64,000 nt of DNA, from assembly GCA_932294295.1 (NCBI GenBank), contig OW028585.1:15346771-15410770 (forward strand), given 5' to 3'. This DNA is from Alitta virens (lineage: Eukaryota > Annelida > Polychaeta > Phyllodocida > Nereididae). Within the stretch, counting starts at the first letter, position 1. Each line of letters begins with the position of its first letter. A program made the translations under genes and the position numbers. Under the pieces are notes generated by a model that saw nothing but the letters and a program-made list of their open reading frames with translations, searched no databases and had not been told where the DNA came from. This document shows, piece after piece, positions 39,889 through 51,190 of this stretch.

Positions 39889-42466
39889 TCATTTTTTATC
39901 CGCTTTGCTTGTTGCTATGGCAACCATTTTTCTTTTCCAATTATCTGATGTTGCAAGAGACAGCATGTACTGAGCAGCGTTTTCTCGTGGCATTACTGAA
40001 GGTGCGGAGGGAACGAAATTGTCTTCTTTGGAAGTAATCTCTCCATCTGAATGAAAATAATTGAAAATAAATACAATAATGATAATCAATTAACCTCTCT
40101 TGGCTTGTACAATAAAATGATATATATATATAGTGAATCTAACTATTAACTTTGCTTGCCACTGAAACCTTACATTTATGCAAAAGCTTCTTGAATAATA
40201 CTTGAAATATTTATCCAAATATAAAGAATCTGAATAATTTTTAGGGGGATGTGCAAAATTATTTATCCAAATATAAAGTATCTGAATAATTTATAGGGGG
40301 ATGTGCAAAATTATTTATCCAAATATAAAGAATCTGAATAATTTCTAGGGGGATGTGCAAAATTATTTATCAAAATATAAAGTATCTGAATAATTTCTAG
40401 GGGGATGTGCAAAATTATTGAATAAACAATGGCTGGTACTATCTTGATAAAAGTATATCAGTCAGTCAGTCAAGAGTAAGTCAGTCCAACCGTCATTCAG
40501 TCAGCTTATTTAGTTAAAATGATGTCTTCAAACAGCAGGTTGGATATTTGACAATGAATCTACTTCATTACGTATCTACAGTTAGACCAAATATTATTCA
40601 GACACTTTTTAGTTTTCACTATTAGATTAGATTCCATAACTTGTAAACTGCATTGGCAAATGACAGCTGTTGAAATATACATGAGAATAATAATATAGAA
40701 TCCAAAGCCATCTCAGGCTAAATCGCTTCTATTACAGCTTGAAGTTGTATGAAATTTTGAAAGTGTCTGAATATTTTTTTGGTGTGGCCGTATAATAAAA
40801 TACCTATCATAGGTTTATTGGTGAGACTAGGCAGTCTGACTACTGTATAATCCAAGTCATATGTCTGAGTCAGCACATTTTCCATTCGGGCCATGTCTTG
40901 TAACGTTCTTCCGAGGAACAATGGACGAACTATGAACCTCACAAAAAATGGCTGTCTGCTATCGCCTGCAACGAAAAGAACAAAATAGTTTTTAGGGTGG
41001 TAGAAATAAGAGAAAGCATGGTAGCAAGGGCCCAGCTATTCTGGAAATTCAGAGTTTTAGTTTCTCAGGTCAGGGAACACCTGGAAAAATGAGTGTACTG
41101 ATTTGTGGTCAACAGAGGGAAACAATTAAATCAAGGGAAAATAAAAGATATGTTGGTAAGGGAAAAATTATGATTTTAAAGACCCCCCCCCCCCCCCCCC
41201 CCAGCTATTAAGAAAAACCTGGAATGTTAGTTTACAGTTCTTTTCGGTCAGGGAAAGCACAAACTATTCATCTGACAATAAAATCACTATGTTTCAATAT
41301 TTAAATTTTCCTTGAATTAATTTTTTTGGGCGGGGGCCTAGCTCAGAGGTAGCGCTCTGGGCTTCCAACCGCTGGGTCCCGGGTTAGATTCCTGGTCGAG
41401 CCTAAGTTGGATGGCTGCTTCATCCTTCGTCTCATTGCCATGGTCTCTGCCTGTCCTAATTAGCCCAACTGGTGCAGAAATACAGGACGTAAAGCCCTAA
41501 TCGCACACACACACACACATTTCTACTATTTAGCCTATAGATGAAAATACGAAATAAATGTCAAATTCTGCATACCAACAGTGTACCAAGAAGAAGCTAC
41601 AACCAATTTCCTGACTTCTACATGTTTCATGGCTTCGACTATTGGCTTAATGGATTCTGAGTAAACAGTTGTGGGCGTGCGATATGAAGGGCGGACTCCG
41701 AGACATGAGATGACAGCTTCACAGTCTGAAAGAGGACCGCTTAATGTCGTCTCGTCAAAAATGTTGACTTTCTCTACCTGGAAATAGTAAGTATGAGAGG
41801 ACAGATTAAATACAGAGACACCAAAAACTATTCAGACACTTTTGAAACTTTTGTGCAATTTGGACTTTAGTTGAAGTGATTTAGCTTAAGGTGGCATTGG
41901 AATCTATGGTAATGGTAATAATATGGTATCATTTTCATTTACAGGTCAACAGCTGTGATTGCAATGCATTTGCCAATGTAGTTTGCAAGTTATTGAAGGC
42001 TTATATCAGCCAAAAGTTAAAATGTGTCTGAATAATTTTTGGTGTGACTGTATATACCGTCACAATGAAACCGAGCTCTACCAACTCTTTTGACTAGTGC
42101 AACTCTGGAAAATGGTTCGTCAGTAATAACAAATTAATTCATCTGTCCAAATCTATCCCTTGGAATGAATAGTGATGGAATCTACTAGCTACAGGTGAAT
42201 AAATTTGTGTGTGACCAACAGTTGATCCTCTTCATTAAAACCAATTTTACTAGTGACTTGGTTTACAACTAAAGATTCTTAAATTTTGTATCTTGCAAAT
42301 TCAGAGATTTATCTGAAACTACCACTTACTTGAAGATTATCGTGCTTGACAACCATTTTGTTTGGGTCCCTCACCATGGCAACGACCTCATGACCTGCTG
42401 CTAAGGCTTGTTTGACTACTTCCTGTCCCAGCTGACCGGATGCTCCAAATACTGCGATTCGCATGA
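39889..42466 (-). CDS. NAD(P)-binding NmrA-like oxidoreductase (BLVRB/flavin reductase-like)
   Basis: Four coding exons on the minus strand: 42464-42330, 41777-41576, 40965-40804 and 40046-39889. Intron phases are consistent and the total is 218 residues, normal for the family. The N-terminal MRIAVFGASGQLGQEVV has the GxxGxxG dinucleotide-binding loop, followed by GHEVVAMVRDP, which binds the adenosine phosphate side. LSDCEAVISCLG precedes the expected substrate region, then KLVVASSWYTV, MARMENVLTQTYDLDYTVVR and LPSL. The last exon carries PRENAAQYMLSLA. This matches atypical short-chain dehydrogenases such as NADPH-dependent flavin/biliverdin IXb reductase; the exact substrate is unknown. 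The ATG is preceded two bases upstream by TTTTTTTACAG, so at least one 5' non-coding exon exists upstream. The gene is undamaged although its introns contain a SINE and two MITEs. Confidence 0.88.
40207..40418. repeat. 52-bp tandem repeat, four copies
   Basis: Unit includes TTTATCCAAATATAAAGAAT and TTTAGGGGGATGTGCAAAAT. Copies differ at only a few positions. It lies in intron 3 of the oxidoreductase gene. Confidence 0.92.
40579..40790. mobile_element. MITE-D copy 1
   Basis: Ends CAGTTAGACC…TATTCAGACACTTT and the inverted GTGTCTGAAT…GGTGTGGCCG. TA on both sides. About 212 bp, in intron 3 of the oxidoreductase gene. Confidence 0.8.
41328..41519 (+). mobile_element. SINE-A in oxidoreductase intron 2
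   Basis: Full length with (CA)n tail. The B box is altered (GGGTTAGATTCCTGG). Flanks are uncertain. Confidence 0.88.
41813..42050. mobile_element. MITE-D copy 2
   Basis: CAGAGACACCAAAAACTATT start and inverted AATAATTTTTGGTGTGACTG end. TA flanks, 238 bp. It lies in intron 1 of the oxidoreductase gene and shares its interior (GTCAACAGCTGTGA-type) with copy 3. Confidence 0.85.
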
Positions 42467-42782
42467 CTGTAAAAAAACAAGATATGCAAGGAAAAAATAA
42501 AGGCTGACGGGCAAAACAGGAAATAGCTTGTTGACCTTGTTCGTTTGGGACTGTGAAGAGCTGTTTTTACTGCAGCTATGTTGAAGGTGGTCAAAAATGT
42601 GACAATATTTGCAATTGCCAATAAACAAAAATATCACAGAATAAACCAATTGTCTCAATGCTACTGGTCCTGAAACTTTGTTAGCTTAAATGACCAGCTA
42701 CCAGAGGCAGACGTAATGATGAGATGCTAAGCCTTGGAGTCCACACCATGTCACGCATTTACCCCAATTGGTATATATATAT

Positions 42783-42966
42783 GGGCATTTACTTGCCTCA
42801 GCACAGATGAGTGCGAGGCACCTCCAATTTAACATCTCATACGATCAACATCCTGCTGGGATGTAGCTCATGAAGAGTGCCCAGGCTGAGGAGCGAACCC
42901 AGGACCTTCAGCGGAGCTGGCGAATATAGAATTGGTGGGTGCCTTAACCATTAGGCCATCCAGCTG
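42783..42966 (-). mobile_element. tRNA-derived SINE, family B
   Basis: The minus strand has head GGATGGCCTAATGGTTAAGG and B box CTGGGTTCGCTCC, then TTCATGAGCTACATCCCAGC and GAGATGTTAAATTGGAGGTG. It is related to the copies at 51863 and 58090. Confidence 0.75.
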
Positions 42967-43385
42967 CTGAAATGAATAGCCTTTTCCAATGCAGTCAGCA
43001 TCAGTACTGAGCTGCATGGCTAATTCCTTGTGTTTTCAATACACTAGTTTTCAACGAAACATTGCAAATTAGTGTATTTCTGCTTACAAATTATGGGATA
43101 TGTCAGTAATGTTAGTGGGACAGGTATTTCACAACTTGTTTCAGATGGTTTTATGAAAAAGATATTATTTTATGTTACAAATTAGATATCTATTTGGATA
43201 ATATAGGATATTTTTGGGACTTTCATATTATCTCACTAATGCACGATACATCTTGCAATCTTATCTACAAGTAACAGCTCAATAAAACTTAATAAGCAAT
43301 AATAATGAAGATATGATTATTATAAGACAGGCAATGACATAATTTAGTTAGGATGATTTAATCTGATTTACTAAGTGTTTGAGAA

Positions 43386-43572
43386 GGGCACGGGCCTAGC
43401 TCAGAGGTAGCTTCCAACCGCTGGGTCCTGGGTTCGATTCCCGGTCGAGCCTAAGTTGGATGGCTGTTTCATCCTTTGTCTCATTGCCATGGTCTCTGCC
43501 TGTCCTAATTAGCCCAACTGGTGCAGAAATACAGGACGTAAAGCCCTAATCACACACACACACACACACACA
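43386..43572 (+). mobile_element. SINE-A with A-box-side deletion
   Basis: Flanks CTAAGTGTTTGAGA on both sides (ending 43385 and from about 43573). The head lacks CGCTCTGGG. (CA)n tail. Confidence 0.9.
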
Positions 43573-44030
43573 CTAAGTGTTTGAGACAATCTTACGGCCA
43601 ATAAACTGTATATTTTCATTGCTTAAAGAAAATACAATAATGTAAAGGACAGCAATATAGTGACCTCAGTCTTCGAAGTTCACAACAGACAGCAATGGTC
43701 TTTCTAGAGATGCTTGAATCTGAGCTTAACAGCAGAATCACCAGTGTGTACTAATGGGCACTGGCTACTGGCAGATTTTGCCAATTTTCAAATACCTCAA
43801 ATATGGTTAAAAACTAACTTTTTTGACTAGCAAATAGTTAAGATACTGCACTCACATCCCTACTTGCTGACAAATTATATTAGGGAACAGTTAGATAGAC
43901 CCTTCACAGCAAAGCTTACAGCAGAATTGGGGCCAGCTGGTTGAGTTATTTATCTTAGGAGGTCATTAAAATGCCATTGGCTATCTCAGCCTATCTTATA
44001 CTATACTGAACAACATAACAGCATTACAGC

Positions 44031-44531
44031 AGTAAAGCGAGCATGGACAGTTGCATCTTCAGAACGACTTTTCAGTCTGATTGAAACATTTGATAAGAAT
44101 GATAGAATCACCCCCAACATCCGGGCAATAAACTTGTTTTCACCTCTTTTGACCAAAGTTTACCCCTTTTCTGTACAGTTGTAATGCTATTTCTGTATCT
44201 TCTCCACTATTGGCCTGTATAGCACAGACAAGTATTTTATGACAAGGACATTAGGAATGGGCCAGAAAGTTTGTCAATTACTTTACAATCTTTCTGACCT
44301 TTGTTTCAAGCTACTACCTTACAACATCTCTTTACCAGATATCCAACGCAGACAATTATAGATTTTTTACATGCTTCTGGTTTCTACTACCAAATATAGA
44401 ATCAATCTTAACCTAGAGAGCCTCTACATAGCCCACTCAGGTGCTGATGAGGCGTTAAATAATAACACACACACACACAATACAATATTTCTGATCTGTA
44501 TCTTTTACCCCTGAACTGTCCATGCTCACTC
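44031..44531. repeat. Inverted repeat with possible transposase remnant
   Basis: GCGAGCATGGACAGTT at about 44037 is inverted at 44508-44530. Between them the plus strand reads SSERLFSLIETFDKNDRIT, weakly reminiscent of hAT dimerisation regions. A LINE 3' fragment is inserted at 44301-44480. Confidence 0.4.
44301..44480 (+). mobile_element. LINE 3' end fragment (same family as 19.2 kb)
   Basis: Shares CAAGCTACTACCTTACAACA and CTCTACATAGCCCACTCAGG with the 19.2 kb element, and ends in (CA)n. Flanks ACAATCTTTCTGACCT and ACAATATTTCTGATCT are a diverged target duplication. Confidence 0.85.
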
Positions 44532-44554
44532 TAAAACTGCTGTTAGACCTTGAA

Positions 44555-44934
44555 ACTGTGTGTCGTCCCCTCACAGCCCAGTGACCTAATTATGGACATT
44601 CTTTGCTAGTTTACCTAGTTAAGCCAAATGATTGGTTAAACTATGTAGCAGATAGGCTGAGTATAGACTTAAAACATATTTTTTAGTTCAGACAATTTTA
44701 TGAATTGCCTGTTTGTCAGAACAAGAATTGTGTAAACTCAGAACACAAACATTTGATTATTTTGTAATTTCATTGTTAGACTTTTAATACCATAAGCCAG
44801 CCTATAGACTATAAGAAATGTACACGTTTTGCTCATTTACTCATATAAAGTAAATTAATCAAAAACAAAATTAATTTATTTTATATATTTCGTACATAAT
44901 TAGGTCGCTGGGCTGTGAGGTGACGAAACACAGT
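44555..44934. mobile_element. MITE-E, ~40-bp TIRs
   Basis: Left end ACTGTGTGTCGTCCCCTCAC, then AGCCCAGTGACCTAATTATG; the right end is the inverted match with a few mismatches. 380 bp with no coding capacity. Confidence 0.8.
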
Positions 44935-44939
44935 GTTAA

Positions 44940-45800
44940 GCCTAGTAACTTGCTTCTTAACATAAGATAAGAGAGTTCTCTCTCTTAATATTTGGCCGCA
45001 AAGTATGCTTTCCATGCAGCGGTGTTATGTCCAGATTTGGGAGAGGAAAGTTGGGTGCACCTCAGTACGCAATGGCCTTCCAGCACACTTTACCCCCCCC
45101 CCCCCCTCCCACCCCAACATTTTTGACATGAAACAGAGGTGCACATGGATACACAGTGGCCCTGGAAAGGATACATATATATAATAAAGTAAATTATTAT
45201 TTTGTTTTTATAAGCTTGAAAGCACATTTTTGACTGTAGTTGACAAAATCTTGGACCTTGGTTATCTCTTATACTGGCTATGACCCTAATGGTCTTACAA
45301 TCAAGGTGGTTGTAATATTGGTTGGTCTTAATAGTGGGGTTAGGCCTTACCACTATAAGCCTATCTGCTTATGCCAAGCGTTACCTGTTGTTTGTTATGG
45401 ACTTAGTCTGCAGCCAGTTGCAGAATGAGGAAATGCTCTCCACTCCTGGAGTCAAGGAGCTTATTGGATGAGTTGGTTACCATAGCAACAGGGGCACAAC
45501 CAATCACACTGTCAGATTGAATCACGTGGTCTGGATCTAGAACTCTCCTGGCAGGAAGGAGAGAAGCTAGGAGCATGTGGCGTACTGCATTATTTAGAAT
45601 ATTCTGTATTGAGTGACTGGCGATGACATGCATTGCAAAAAAGTGTTTGGTATTGCTGTAGGTAATCTAACAAAATGGAGAAGAAGACAGAAAAAGTATA
45701 AAAAGAAATGACCTTGTCCAATCAGATCTCTTCATTCATACCATGTGACTGTCCAATTTTTTGTTGTATTGGATTTATCCCAAACAAACTGCGTCGCAAG
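44940..45800. other. Spacer with poly-C tract
   Basis: A run of C residues at about 45092-45106. No recognised gene; a minus-strand frame at 45403-45633 has no known motif. Confidence 0.4.
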
Positions 45801-45802
45801 GC

Positions 45803-45999
45803 GTGGTGGTGGTGGTGGATTAGGGCTTTACGTCCTGTATTTCTGCACCTGATGGGCTAATTAGGACAGGTAGGGACCATGGCAATGAGACAAAGGATGA
45901 AACAGCCATCCAACATAGGCTCGACCGGGAATTGAACTCGGGACCCAGTGGTTGGAAGCCCAGTGCGCTACCACTGAGCTAGGCCCCCACCCCTGTGCC
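45803..45999 (-). mobile_element. SINE-A, full length, minus strand
   Basis: Second antisense copy, with (CCA)n tail read as GTGGTGGTGG. Flanks TCGCAAGGC at 45794-45802 and 46000-46008. Confidence 0.9.
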
Positions 46000-46009
46000 T
46001 CGCAAGGCA

Positions 46010-47160
46010 CAGCATAAGCCAGTCCCATGGGGCTTATTGGATTGAAAAAGTTGTATTGGACACTAATGGACAGTGAAAAGTGGTATTGATTCCTTGTAAT
46101 GAACACAATGGACATTTTGACATCATCACTATGTTTCAAGAATTTCAACAATGTACATTGTCATCGCAATAGTTCCCAGATAGCATTCCAAATTGTTTCA
46201 ACATCGGCGCAATGTCGACGATGTCAAATGGATTGTACCGATCAACGGCGGCCGATATTGAAACGACTCTGGTCAGATTTGGAACGCTCTCTGGGTTACA
46301 TAAAGATGGGCAAATGGCTGAGATGCGAACAGAGCCTATTTGTTTGTAGAAACATTTCATTGGATAATATAACAAATGGTCAATCAAAAGTTGTCCAATA
46401 TAGAGTTTCATTACATTCACAAAAGCTATATTGGACTCGGCTGACGTCTCGTCCAATATATCTTTTCCTCATCCAATAAACCTCTATATCGGACTCTTTA
46501 CCATCCACTGTTTCTATAGTATTACTGCTAGATATTCATATGAAAAATAATACTTAATATGGGCTATAATTGATCATAACCATAGCCCTGAGATATGTTA
46601 TATTCATCTACTTTGCAGAACCTTCTGTAATTATCATACAGGTGACCCCAAACCTTATTTGTTAGTATCATATGATCTGCATAAACAATACGTGTTGCAG
46701 AATAAATGGCATATCTATGACACCTCAATAAACATCCGAGTTGTTGCTATGGTAACAATGGCAACCAAATGAGGCAGTGCATCAATAGTGGATTGTTTGC
46801 AAATATGACGTCATGAATAATGCTCAAGAGGAACAATTGTAGTAGCAATGTTAGATATTAATCTATCTATACTCGCTTATTTATATTAGATATCTACACA
46901 CATATCAGAAGACCAGGCCCATAGCCAGTCACTAGGGTTGGGTGGGTCTTTTTCATAAAGTTGTGGACCTTCGATACAAATTTTTAAAATAGCATTCCCT
47001 GATGTGGACCAATGTATGGACATGGACTAAGTTGGGTGGGTCGAATGACCCCCCTTGGCTACGGGCCTGAAGTCCTGATTTGTATTGCTTTAGTCAGCTT
47101 TTATGATTAGTTTCAGGCAGATGTCAGGATGAGATGATAGGCTGGGCGTTCATACCATGT
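46010..47160. other. Spacer with short inverted TATTGGAC motifs
   Basis: TTATTGGAT…TATTGGAC at about 46033 is inverted at 46450-46480, a possible degenerate element. Nothing coding was recognised. Confidence 0.35.
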
Positions 47161-47169
47161 TGCATATAA

Positions 47170-47198
47170 ATAGATAGATATGTAGGTAGGTGGGTAGG

Positions 47199-47233
<35 letters not shown>

Positions 47234-47335
47234 GTCCTGGTTTGTATTCCCTTAGTCAGCTTATATGATTAGTTTCTGGCACATGTCATGATGAGATAGA
47301 TAGATAGATAGATATATAGATAGATAGATAGATAG
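47170..47335. repeat. (GATA)n microsatellites, two blocks
   Basis: GATA arrays at 47195-47232 and 47294-47335, separated by unique sequence. Confidence 0.95.
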
Positions 47336-47576
47336 AAAGAAAAGAATAAATATATAAAATATGAAATAAATCAAAATAGTCAATATGACAGGGTATAAAA
47401 GAGAATTGATACAACAGCTTTTCTCTTGTAACCTTTCTAACCCTTCAATTTGACTAATTGGCAGACAGTCCAATATGGAATTATTCTCAATCAGTGAATT
47501 ACATGGAAGACTTACAAGGCCGGCTGCTGCAAAACAGCAATAATTCTCATATTACAGGGAACATTCAGCAGGCGTA

Positions 47577-47872
47577 CAGTCACACCAAAAATTACAGACA
47601 TTTTGCAAAATGACATCCACATTCAAACTGAAGTAGAACTGATTTAGTTTAAGGCTGCGTTGGATTCTATGGTATCATTCTCTGAGCCTCTACATAGCCC
47701 ACTCAGGTGCTGATGAGGCGTTAATCAATAACACACACATGGTATCATTCTCATGTATTTGTCAACAGCTGTCAGTGGCTGTGCAATACATTCCCCAATG
47801 TAGTAAACAAGTTATGGAAGGTTATTTATTAGCGAAAAGTTAAAAGTGTCTGAATAACAATTGGTCTGACTG
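47577..47872. mobile_element. MITE-D copy 3 with LINE fragment inserted
   Basis: Start CAGTCACACCAAAAATTACA and inverted GTGTCTGAATAAC…GTCTGACTG end. TA precedes the left end; the right TA is mutated to TT. A 56-bp LINE 3' end sits at 47684-47739. Confidence 0.8.
47684..47739 (+). mobile_element. LINE 3' end only, with target duplication
   Basis: GAGCCTCTACATAGCCCACT to (CA)n. Flanked by ATGGTATCATTCTC on both sides. An extremely 5'-truncated insertion of the 19.2 kb LINE family. Confidence 0.88.
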
Positions 47873-48227
47873 TTCAAGGCCAGCTCCAGCAAAACAGCAA
47901 CAATTCTCATATTACAGAATGCATTTAGCCATCTGCTATCAGAGGCGTAGTTTGTATGCAATGCACTGAAAACTGTTTACTAAAAAGATTAGACATTTAG
48001 AGTTTATCATAATTGACTGATATCCTATAACCGTTTTTGAGGTAGTCAGATTTGTCTAGAAATTCAACTTTAGTAAGTATCATGTAAAGTGACACAACTA
48101 AAAAGTGACTAAGAATTTAGTCAATAATTGAATAAAATGTTATTTATTATGACTTCTATATAAGATGGATGACATTGACTGATTTGACTAACTTGTGATA
48201 AACCTTTTTCGTCAAAGATCACACTTG

Positions 48228-48364
48228 AGATAGAGAGATAGAGAGATAGATAGAGAGATAGATAGATAGGCAGATAGAGAGATAGATAGATAGGCAGATT
48301 GAGATAGATAGAGAGATAGATATAGAGATAGAGAGATAAATAGATAGGCAGATAGATAGATGAC

Positions 48365-48403
<39 letters not shown>

Positions 48404-48404
48404 C

Positions 48405-48434
<30 letters not shown>
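48228..48434. repeat. (GATA)n microsatellite with GAGA variants
   Basis: About 200 bases. The open frames across it are repeat artefacts. Confidence 0.95.
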
Positions 48435-48436
<2 letters not shown>

Positions 48437-48469
48437 TGGCATGGTCTAACATGAAGGAGTTGGGCAGAT

Positions 48470-48610
48470 CCTCCTGCAACCACTGCCTCACCCCACCCAG
48501 GTGTAATGGGTACTTGTCAATAGGCATCACAGTAATGGCACTGGTGTGAACTCTTAAGCCCTGTGGTTAACCCTGTGTTAAAGGCTGAATACTTCCAAGG
48601 GAGTTGAGAA
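48470..48610 (+). mobile_element. SINE family C body, headless
   Basis: CCACCCAGGTGTAATGGGTA and the following GTTAACCCTGTG relate to the body of 35735-36045. Confidence 0.5.
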
Positions 48611-48734
48611 AGACTCGGGATTGGCCTTCCAAGGGTGTAAATATAAAGCCAACAGAAGTTTACTCCAAAACAGTACATAAATATAAATTAAAGTAACAAT
48701 TCAAATCTATCCCTCCCTTTTTATAAATTATTTT

Positions 48735-48932
48735 GTCTGTATCTGCCACTGGAGACAATTTTGTATTTTCACTGGAGACAATTTTTGTATCTGCCACTGG
48801 AGACAATTTTGTATCTGCCACTGGAGACAATTTTTTATCTGCCACTGGAGACAATTTTGTATTTTCACTGGAGACAATTTTTGTATCTGCCACTGGAGAC
48901 AATTTTTGTATCTGCCACTGGAGACAATTTAA
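48735..48932. repeat. ~25-bp tandem repeat, eight to nine copies
   Basis: Unit CACTGGAGACAATTTTTGTA plus TCTGC, with a TTTT variant replacing TCTGC in places. Copies are nearly identical. Confidence 0.93.
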
Positions 48933-49164
48933 TCAGCAAGATGTGTAGGCAGAGACTAGGATTTCATCAGCCAATTATGCAATGCATCTCTCATATCAAA
49001 ATTAATTTGTCACTTTTGTTCATTAGCGAAAACAATGGTTTGTGTTATATGATATCATGAGGTATCAATTGCAATTTGCCACTTTTGTGAAAATGCAAAA
49101 TCATCCTCACCATGCATATATCAAGTTGCCATGAATATATATGAAGAAAAGCCCATTCATAATA

Positions 49165-49376
49165 CACTCTTTTCACACGACAGCAATATTGGCATTTTTT
49201 CCTCATTGACCTCATTTTTAATATGTCATATATTATGACATTATTACTTCTCCATTGTTTATTGCACTTTGTGACCTCACCATAGCCATTGTCTACTGAC
49301 AACGTAACAACAAGCTGAGTGCAAAGAGAGGTCAATGAGGCAAAATTGCAAACATGGCTACCGAGTGAAAAGAGTG
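49165..49376. mobile_element. MITE-F, TA target site, ~60-bp TIRs
   Basis: CACTCTTTTCACACGACAGC at the left end, inverted at the right with mismatches. TTTTTCCTCATTGACCTC is shared deeper in both arms. TA flanks; 212 bp. Confidence 0.85.
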
Positions 49377-49698
49377 TATGAACACGCTTAGAACGAAATT
49401 CAAGTTATTCTGAGGTATAGTTATTCAGGAATGGGTTATTAAAAACAGAACTGCATTTATGTATAACAAAACTTACACTTTTTGCAAATAGTTTGTCATT
49501 ATTATATAACTTTATTCGTCACCAGGACAGTTACAATAAAAACAAAACGATTGTAGTTAACAAAAGTATAAAATGTAATAAAATAAAATCTGATATAAAT
49601 TATAGAAATATTTCAAAATATTTCAGGGCAGCTTATTTTTTATATCAATTTGTACTAAGAAAAGATACAAGGCACAACAACTCCTCCATAGTTAAATT

Positions 49699-49883
49699 GG
49701 GGCGGGGGCCTAGCTCAGAGGTAGCGCTCTGGGCGTCCAACCGCTGGGTCCCGGGTTCAATTCCCGGTCGAGCCTAAGTTGGATGGCTGTTTCATCCTTC
49801 GTCTCATTGCCATGGTCTCTGCCTGTCCTAATTAGCGCAACTGGTGCAGAAATACAGGACGTAAAGCCCTAATCACCCACCCA
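49699..49883 (+). mobile_element. SINE-A, full length
   Basis: Perfect flanks CCATAGTTAAATT at 49686-49698 and 49884-49896. Confidence 0.92.
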
Positions 49884-50064
49884 CCATAGTTAAATTACAT
49901 TCGCTCATTTCCAAACTATCCCTCATATCAACAAGTTCACATATATGCTTCCCTAGTCTAGTATATTCTCTTCAATGATATTATCGTAATATTTCTTAAA
50001 AATAAGCAGCTGTTCAGATACCTATGATCCATCAAATAGAGATCACTCATCTTAATATAAAGTA

Positions 50065-51190
50065 CTACATATGCTTAATATATAAAATACTATATACAGG
50101 GTGCGGCCTAAAAACTTGCACCAGCAGCTACTGCTACCTCTTTTGTTATTATCTCAATTGACAGAGATCGTATGCAGCTGCAATCATACACACTAAAGTA
50201 GTAATTGTCCTAAATTATCTTTATGAATATACTTCCTTGTTTCCTCAATAATTATAGATAATATGGATCTAAATATAGCACATGCACACTTATCACACCT
50301 TCAGGTCATTTTCACCTTGACCTTTGCAATACAAGCATTAGATTATGTCGCTGATCATACAAATGGGTTACAGACAACTTTCTTGACCTTTGCCACTAAA
50401 AATAGGGCAAATAGATTCATTTTTAATAAGAAGGTAGAGCATTGACACCTTTGAGGCGGAAAGTGCCATTTTGGGTTAAGGTCAATTTTATGTCTTTTCT
50501 ATCAAATTAACTGGTCCATCCTCCTGAAAATCATGTTATTATTTCCAGATTAATTGGAGATTCAAATAGTCCCTCTGAAATGCCATTATATTTCTGTTTC
50601 AATTTTATGACCTTGCTGGATCAAAAGTGGAACCAACCTTCTCATCATCTAATACCATTAAATATATATATGAACATACAAAAAACATTGAAGGAGGATT
50701 CTGTGCAAATATCATATTTTCTGTGGCCTCAGAGGTGTAGTACCTAGGAAATCTCTAATTTGTAAACTTTTCTGCAACTACAGACACCATGCAAACAGGC
50801 AGAAATTTGAATTCTGTGATATGTGTCACTCAGAACATGCCCTGCAGCATGCACCCTCTCAATAATTCAGACACTGATATTTTCTGTCATTATAAGATCA
50901 AAAATATCACAATGACAAATTGCTTATACCCCCGACTAAATGTGGCAACACTTTAAAAGACCTCATAAGCATTTGAGTAACCTAGAACTATCTCGAAAGA
51001 GGCGATGCTTGGTGCAAGTTTTTAGGCCGCACCCTGTATACTTAATATATAAAACACTACAAATATACTTAATATATAAAATACTATAAATGTACTTAAA
51101 TATATAAAATACTATAAATATACTTAATATATAATAAAATACTGTAAATATACTTAAATATATAAAATACTATATATATATATACTTAAT
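50065..51190. repeat. AT-rich ~33-bp tandem array split by a transposon
   Basis: Units of ATACTTAATATATAAAATAC flank the element at 50097-51036: part of one on the left and about four or five on the right (51037-51190). Confidence 0.8.
50097..51036. mobile_element. DNA transposon remnant with 27-bp perfect TIRs
   Basis: Starts CAGGGTGCGGCCTAAAAACT (27 bases identical in both arms). Flanked by TATA, consistent with TA targeting. At 940 bp it has only a 60-aa frame (50263-50445) without a transposase signature, so it is non-autonomous. Confidence 0.88.

Noticed and set aside
39579..39892. Phe/Ser-rich and Lys/Glu/Arg-rich proteins
   Set aside because: Artefacts of the polypyrimidine tract on both strands.
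48121..48530. Open frames rich in SIYLSIYL
   Set aside because: Pure translation of a GATA microsatellite. The same applies to frames at 47261-47473 and 54730-55198.
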